A stretch of 64,000 bases of DNA from Hermodice carunculata (taxonomy: Eukaryota; Annelida; Polychaeta; Eunicida; Amphinomidae). Positions 57,189 to 64,000 of this stretch are shown one piece after another. The translations under genes were made by a program, and so were the position numbers. The notes beneath the pieces are model-generated. The model searched no databases and was not told the origin of the DNA. It worked only from the letters and a program-made list of their open reading frames with translations. Each line of letters opens with the position of its first letter. Positions within the stretch are counted from its first letter, which is position 1. The stretch is taken from assembly GCA_964020975.1 (NCBI GenBank), contig OZ026619.1:3859915-3923914 (forward strand), read 5' to 3'.

Positions 57189-58895
57189 GAGAGATGTTTT
57201 TTGTGAGGAGCTGTTCTTCAAATTAGTTTATTTTCTTGTAGGACCAACCTTTAACTCCCAGTACGCCAGTCTAGAGTGTACAAATTCCGGGTGTTGTTTA
57301 TTTACTTGCAAGCACGCACTTTTTATTGTAGAGAAACATCAGTTCTTGTCGATGGCTATTTTTTTATTTTGGGTTAAAAAAGAATCTTTTCCTTCTACGA
57401 TGATTGAAATCAATGATTGGGCCATTGTTTGTGACAATTTGAATGATGTAACTTTGAAAAACTGCCATGCAAAAATACGGTGATTGTATCATTGTGGTCT
57501 TGATCTTTTTTTTGTCTATTAGCCATAGTCTTCACATTGTTAGAATGTGGAGAACCTTGTCTATTTTAAGAAAGCCCTCCCATTGGCTGAAACAAAAGTA
57601 TTTTAGCGACAACCCCACTAAAACTGCTTCTATTTTAAATGTCATTTCAGTCGGAAACTACCGAAGATGCTTCTCCAGAATATTCTAGGTCAGTCAGGGG
57701 GCTGGAATCAATCACATGGTGTTCGCTGTCCAATCAAGTGTATCGTTTTTCAACCAATGATTTGTTCATGAGTACGCGCTACCTCGTGTCGTGAAGTCTT
57801 CTTTGTGAAAGATGGGTGACATTTGTGTGAACACAAATGCCGATTACGGACAATTCATTTAAGCAAGAAACAAAATTTAACTCTGTTAATTGGTCAGAAT
57901 GATGACATACTACCAGTCTTTGCGTACAATACAGGGTCCATTTTTTCACGGAAAGAGAGTAAAATGCGCCAGCAGCAGGTAACATGGCGCGGGTAAAAAT
58001 ACCGCTGCAGCATGTGATGATCATGTTGACAGTTTATCAGTGATTGTGATAAAGTGCATTTCTCGACTATTTACTGCAGCAACTAACAAACTCTACCACT
58101 ATAATTAAATGACACACAACTATCTTAAGAAAAATTAAAGAGGAACCATCATTCGTGACGCAAACCAAGGAAAATGCACGGACCGGTACCCATGCAATTC
58201 TGTTCACACTGTGACACAGGCTTGGCCGTTTTGATCAATTCGTGATTGAGATCGATATATTCACTTTGTTAGGGTGTAGGACACGAGTTTTTGTTTCAAT
58301 TGACAACAAAACCACATAGAAATGTAGAAAAGGTCTTACTCAACAAAAGTCATGTTGATCAGTTTACATGAAATGCAGAAATAAAAAAGTTACGGCCTTT
58401 TTACCCCAACACTTTGCATGTTGTGCCAAAAAACAACTGCCTTTGTTGCGAGGGTCACGTGACAAGAAACTAGACCTGAAGCGAAAGGGAAACAAAGGTA
58501 GTGAGAGAGGCGTGCTGTTCGCACGCTATGCCCAGTTGAGGCGAAGTACCTGTCCACGCAATTCATGTAGATGACCACAACTGGCACAGCTATTTGGCGT
58601 GCCAGAAATTTGAGCGCAAGAAATTGGCGTGCTATTTGCGATGGCACATCCAGACAGAATAGCCCGCTATAAGCACGCTCAAATGTGCTGTGCAATGCAA
58701 AAATGGTTAGCTAGCAAAAGGGACCCATATGAAAAATCGGTACTATACACTAGCTGAGGAAAGTGATTGGGAATCATTACCAAATTTTTAGTTTCCCATT
58801 TTAAAAAACATACAAATTTTCCTTCATTCTAAGAATATATAGAACATTTGCTATTTGTCTTAACCAACGTTTTTCTTTCAAAAATAAAATTAATA
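57189..58895. other. 1.7 kb without recognised features
   Basis: Slightly less AT-rich than its surroundings and free of the repeat families seen elsewhere in the window. Short open frames on both strands (for example 57467-57688 and 58390-58695) resemble no protein I recognise. A small gene or promoter here cannot be ruled out. Confidence 0.4.
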
Positions 58896-58896
58896 A

Positions 58897-58899
58897 TGA

Positions 58900-58984
<85 letters not shown>

Positions 58985-58985
58985 C
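58897..58985. repeat. (ACT)n(AAT)n compound microsatellite
   Basis: About 12 ACT units pass into about 17 AAT units. Poly-Leu/Val reading frames on the minus strand are artefacts. Confidence 0.97.
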
Positions 58986-59278
58986 TCATTAATTAATTAC
59001 ACAATTCTATAATAATTTTTAAGATTTGGTTATTTTGTTCTTTTCATGCCTTCATTGTCTCACAACCAACCAACCAACCTACTTGCTTCAATGTCTGGAC
59101 ATGAGAAAAAGACCCTTTCATTATTACAGTGAACATGCACACACTATCATCCCCATTGGTAGAATGTTCTCCATGTAATAATGCCATCTAAAAATATGTC
59201 CATAAAGCATAACTCCTATTTGCAGAATGTTTCCACAGTAGCGATGGTATTATGTTAATTTTTTCAGCTTATTTTCAT

Positions 59279-62200
59279 AACAAGCGGGCTCTGTTGGATA
59301 ATGAGCCCATGCTCAGCTGACCTAAGGTAAAAAGAGCAAAGTGAAGTGGGCCCACCTTGATTTTAAATGAGATGGGAACAAATGCCATTGACTCACACAG
59401 TTATCAATAGGAATGCATGCATGAACTGAAAGGTAACCAAATTGAAAAATTCAATGAAACAAGACGGCTGTGTGAACAGCCCACGCTCAGCTGACCTAGA
59501 GATTCATCACACTTGTGGCACTGGAACTTGGGACAGGATCGAGGTCACCCATGTACTGAGTAGGTCTTGCCCCTACTGAAGGACACGAAGATGTGCAACA
59601 TCAAGTTACCAGTCCAAGCAGTTCTCAAGTTATAGTGAAGAGTGAAGAGTAAAACTGATGTACATGTATGTTGCATTCTGACCTCAGAATGGATGTCAAG
59701 GTTGACCTTCATAGAGAAACATTAACAGGTGCAACATCAAGGTCCTAACTCAAAACAGATATCAAGCTATCAACTAAACAGTAAGTTTGTCAGTTGTCCT
59801 GTGACCTAGGCCCTGTGACCTAGGCAATGCTGTCAAGGTCTAAAAATCACTGAAGCATGACCACTTGTACAAAATAGGTAGACACTTATCAAAGGTATAT
59901 CACTACCTGGTTTGTCACTAATCTGGCCAAAAATATTGAAGTTGTAACCACTGAAAGAAATTCCCATGTTAAACTTTCCTATTAAGCCATTTTTTAAAAA
60001 GCTTTCCCCCCAGGAATTACAGAAAAATAAAAAATCACTGGACCCATGACCATTTGAACAAACTTGGTAGAGACCTACTCAAGATACATTGCCACCAAGT
60101 GTGAAGTCAATCTGACTGACAATTTTCTGGAAAAGTCCAAAATGTGAATTAGCATTAGAATGCCCATTGACTTAGTAATCAATAGGAAAGGTGCACTTAC
60201 CGATGACTAACCAAATTAAAAAAATTGTTCACAATTAGGTTTCACACCAGTGCCACCTAGTGAACAACTTTGTTTGACCCTTTCACAAGAAACATATCCA
60301 CAAAGATTCAGCTTAATCTGAGTGACGATTCTGGAGAAGAAGTCGAAAATAGCAAAAACACCAAAAAAAGAAAAACCCTAAAAGAAATGCAGCACCATCT
60401 GGTGAATAAATTTAGAATGAGGTGTCTCTAGGAGGGTTCCTGTATAATAACAAAGCAATTGGATGAGCGGTTTTGGAGAATAAGATTAACCTGGTAGAGA
60501 CCCACCCAAGGTATATTACCACCACATTTGAAGTCAATCTGGATAATGGTTTTGGAATAGTAGTCCAAAATGTGAATTAGCATTAGAGTGCCCATTGACT
60601 TGCATAGTAATCAATTGGAAATTTAAGGCACATTTACCAACGAGTACCAAAGTTGAACAAATCATTAAAAATCAGGAGTTCCCAGCAGTGCCACTTAGGG
60701 AGCAACTTTGTTTGACCCTTCAATCATTAAAAATCAGGAATTCCCAGCAGTGTCACTTAGGGAGCAGCTTTGTTTGACCCTTCAATCATTAAAAATCAGG
60801 AATTCACAGCAGTGCCACTTAGGGAACAGCTTTGTTTGACCCTTCCACAAGGAACATATCCACCAAGTTTAAGCTTAACCTGAGTGACAATTCTGGGGGG
60901 AAGTTAAAAAAAAGCAAAAACACACAAAAAATCATAAAAAATTAGAAAAAAAACTGCAGCACCACCTGGTAAACAAATTTATAACTAGGAGTCTCTAGGA
61001 GTGTCCCTGTGTGAAATGAATGCAATAAAAGAGGTCACAATTACCAATCATCAGTGTATTCAGCTGTTCACTACACAATTCAGTGCACATAATATTTCAG
61101 GGCTAAAGATGTGTATTCACATTGGATTACATGCAAAATTAACCTCGAATTAAAAAACACCTTTTAAAACAGCAAGAATAAAATTTAAGTGAAACATTTC
61201 AGCTACGTGCATAATTTTACCACACAAATTTTGCTGTTTCTGCAACAAGTGGTTTTAAAGTTATTAAGATGTAGATTATGATGAAAAGTAATGGGAATAC
61301 ACAACTCTAGCCATGAATGACTGAAATGCCCTCTACAGGACAGCAGTAGAAGCTTCTGTTCTTGCTCTCACGTAATCAGTGTGGGGTTTCAGAGAACATT
61401 TTTTTTCTTAAATTTGCCCCAAAAAAGAACAAACAAAAAATCATAAAAAATCCAAAAATTGATGGAGCATGACCACTTACACTAACCTGATAGAGACCCA
61501 CCCAAGGTACATTGCCACCATGTTTGAAGTCAATCTGGATGACCCTTTCAGAGAAAAAGCCCAAAATGTGAATTAGCATTAGAATGCCCATGACTTGCAT
61601 AGTAATCAACAGGAAAGGTACATTTACTGACAAGTACTCAAATTGAAATAAATTGTAAAAATCAGGAATTCATAGCAGTGCCACTTTAGAGAACAATTTT
61701 GTTTGACCCTTCCACAAAGAACATATCCACAAAGATTCAGCTTAATCTATGTGATGGTTCTGGAGAAGAAGTCAAAAATAGCAAAAACACCCCTCCCCCC
61801 CCCCCCAAAAAAACCATAGGAAAATAGAAAAAATTTGCAGCACCACCTGGTGAACAAATTGATATCTACGAGTCCCTAGGAGTGTTCCTGTGTGATATCG
61901 AAGCAATAAGTGAGGGGTTTCAGAGAAGAAGATTTTCAAAAAATTATTTGCCCCAAAAAGAACAAAAATTCATAAAAAATCCAAAAATCGATGGAGCATG
62001 ACCATTTGAACATATCTGGTAGAGGCATACTCAAATTACATTGCCATAAAGTTTCAAGTCAATCCAAAGATGGTTTTGGAGAAGCGGATTGTTGACGACG
62101 TACGACGACGGACAAAGGACCATAAGGTAAGATCAGCCACTGACAAGTCAGGAGCTAAGATACTAAAAAAAAAAGAAAAAAATTGCAGTTCCACTTGGTG

Positions 62201-63440
62201 GCCAAAATAAGAAATAGGTGACCCCAGGTGACCCTATGTGCATAATAACATCAATTAGCCATGTAGTTCTTAATTGAGATGAATATTATTATTTTTTTCA
62301 AAAAAATTAATTAACAAATTTATAAAAAATCGAAAGATCACTGCATTATCACCTCCTTGGCAAATTTGGTTGAAGTCTACCTGGGGAACATCCATGTGCA
62401 AAATCAAAACATGCCAAGCACCGCTTTTTGAGAAGCAGTCAAAATGTATATACAATAGCCTTTTTTATTATACAGTGGTAACACTTATCAATGATTGCAA
62501 AGTTTGATTTCCCATAACTTTATCAAAAAATTAACATATCCAAATTATTTTTTGGCAAACTTATATTGTCTAAAGTCAATTTATACTGTGACAAAATTTT
62601 AAGCAATTCTGTTCAGCCTTTCTGGAGAAGAAGTCAAAAATAGCCTGAACACACAAAAATTCATTGAAAAAAATAAAAAAATTGCAGTGCCACCTAGTGG
62701 CCAAAATAGAAACTATGTGACCCAAAGTAACCCTATGTGCAATATGAAATCAATTGTCTAAGCAGTTCTTAAGATGAAGAAATTTTTTTTTTTTCAAAAA
62801 TTTAATTAAAAAATTCATAAAAAATAGAAAAATTGTTACATCAATATCTCCTTGGCAAACACAGTAGAGAGCCCCCTGGGAAACATCCATGTGCAAAATC
62901 AAAACATTCCATCCAGTGGGTTTTGAGAAGTCAGAAATGTAAACAGTCTAATAATGGACAGACAGATGACAGATCCCAACAGATTCCAATAGCTCTACTG
63001 ATTGACAAGTCAAGTTTCAGCACAATTTAAGTGACAATTTTGAAGGAGTCAAATATTGATTCAAGACACAAAAAATCACCAAAAAACACCAACCAAGTGC
63101 CACCTCTTGAACAAGTTAAGTCTGGCAGTCCCCAGATTTGTCCCTATGCAATAATAAAGCAATTGGCAGAACAGTTTTGCAGATGAAGATTTTTTAAGAT
63201 TTGGTAAAAAAAAAAATGAACAAAAAATAATTTTAAATATCCAAAAATCACTGGAGCAGGACTATTTGAACAAAATTAGTAGAGACCTTCCCAAGGTAAA
63301 TTCCCACCAAGTTTGAAGTAAATCTGGCCTGTGATTTTGGAGGAGTCAAAAATGTGACTTGTCGAAGAAGGATAATGAACGGAGAATGGATGCATGGTCA
63401 CAACATAACCTCAGCTTACTGACAAGTCAGGTGAACTAAA
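59279..63440 (+). mobile_element. Nested AACAAG-headed, A-tailed elements with repeated body units
   Basis: Two heads are seen: AACAAGCGGGCTCTG at 59279 and AACAAGACGGCTGTGTG at 59458, both followed by GCTCAGCTGACCT. Two tails are seen: CTGACAAGTCAGGAGCTAAG with an A run near 62130-62175, and CTGACAAGTCAGGTGAACT at about 63420. Between them a body of roughly 400-550-bp units recurs at least six times, marked by GCAGCACCACCTGGTGAACA, CTCTAGGAGTGTCCCTGTG, TTTTGGAGAAGAAG, ATCCAAAAATC and AAGTCAATCTGG. The order suggests one copy inserted into another. No coding frame is present, so the family depends on others for movement. Confidence 0.6.
60659..60844. repeat. 62-bp tandem triplication
   Basis: AATCATTAAAAATCAGGA... 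runs to TTTGTTTGACCCTTC three times, starting at 60659, 60721 and 60783. Units differ by a few bases. This is a local amplification within one body unit of the surrounding element. Confidence 0.95.
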
Positions 63441-63763
63441 AATTGCGTGAAGTTTAAAAAGTATAACCAATTTCCTGTACACTCTAATGTTGTAATTCTA
63501 TTTTTGTACGCTGGCCCTTCTCCCGTACATTAAGATTGGATTAACAGCTGTCCTTGACTTAAGCTGGCTGCTAAAGTGCCAAATTCTTTTGTTGATCTCT
63601 GCTATGCTATTCTGATAGCATGGCTAATTTTTAGTCATATGGTTTTTTAGCGATAATGAAATTAATCATATGACTGTTAGAGACAATATAACAATAAAGG
63701 TGTCAAACAAAGCCCTTCATGAAGTGTTTCACCTTTATCTATGGTGTCATGCAAAAATGTAAG

Positions 63764-63945
63764 TACAGTAGTCTCCGACTAATAAGGCCACCCTTAGTGC
63801 AGCCAAAAAGTGGCCTTATAAGATGGGTGGCCTATCTTGAGGGGGAGAATATAATTGAAATATCAAACTTCCTGCACAAAAATGCTGGCCTTTCAAGACG
63901 GGAGGCCTCTGGTGAGAGCGGCCTTACATGAGGGGGATCACTGTA
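63764..63945. mobile_element. TA-flanked MITE, 182 bp
   Basis: TACAGTAGTCTCCGACTAAT at the left; the inverse of the right end is TACAGTGATCCCCCTCATGT. GGCCTTATAAG / GGCCTTACATG words recur inside. Confidence 0.8.
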
Positions 63946-64000
63946 AGTCATAAGACAAAGCATGCAGTTGGCAACAGCACACAGCCACACTTGACATGTA

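Overview
This is an animal nuclear sequence, AT-rich and loaded with repeats. It holds one recognisable host gene on the minus strand: a TRPC-type cation channel of the TRPC4/5 / insect TRP class. Coding exons lie at 40410-39451, 29639-29282 and 25479-24993, followed by two alternative pore/S6 exons at 1879-1684 and 1612-1423. The TRP box and C-terminus are beyond the left edge, and the 5' UTR exon(s) are right of 40477. All splice sites are GT-AG and all phases agree. Long introns, several MITE families, tandem-bodied repeats with AACAAG heads, and frequent ACATGTA and TAGGCCTA words suggest a marine invertebrate (mollusc, brachiopod, hemichordate, echinoderm or cephalochordate). The sequence alone does not settle which.

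The main discovery candidate is the pair of tandem pore exons. They are about 41% identical in protein and encode the same piece: pore helix, selectivity filter, outer pore loop and S6. They share start phase and end phase, and each is 1 mod 3 in length. They are separated by a 71-nt intron whose best branch point is only about 41 nt from the donor. Joining both exons gives a stop at the second codon of the second exon, and skipping both shifts the frame, so only inclusion of exactly one gives a channel. The two versions differ at the filter (FGLTN versus FGIIG), in outer-pore charge and in upper S6, so one gene should make two channels with different permeation.

Layout: 1-1422, downstream intron with a TTAA MITE. 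1423-1879, the two pore exons. 1880-24992, a 23-kb intron with an old AACAAG-headed element (5.6-6.9 kb), a 5'-truncated LINE (7.1-8.6 kb), several minisatellites, a MITE with a perfect 43-bp hairpin (22.1 kb) and a 1.7-kb fold-back element (22.3-24.0 kb). 24993-25479, the S2-S5 exon. 25480-29281, an intron with two MITEs. 29282-29639, the pre-S1/S1 exon. 29640-39450, an intron with MITEs, a fold-back repeat region and a four-unit tandem array. 39451-40477, the first coding exon (ankyrin repeats and zinc site). 40478-64000, no recognised coding exon, but many TTAA-flanked hairpin MITEs, TA-flanked MITEs, minisatellites of 15, 39 and about 175 bp, and a 4-kb nested AACAAG-headed element.

No rRNA, functional tRNA, CRISPR, LTR element or viral element was recognised. 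Most open frames outside the TRPC exons and the LINE are chance frames in repeats or low-complexity DNA.
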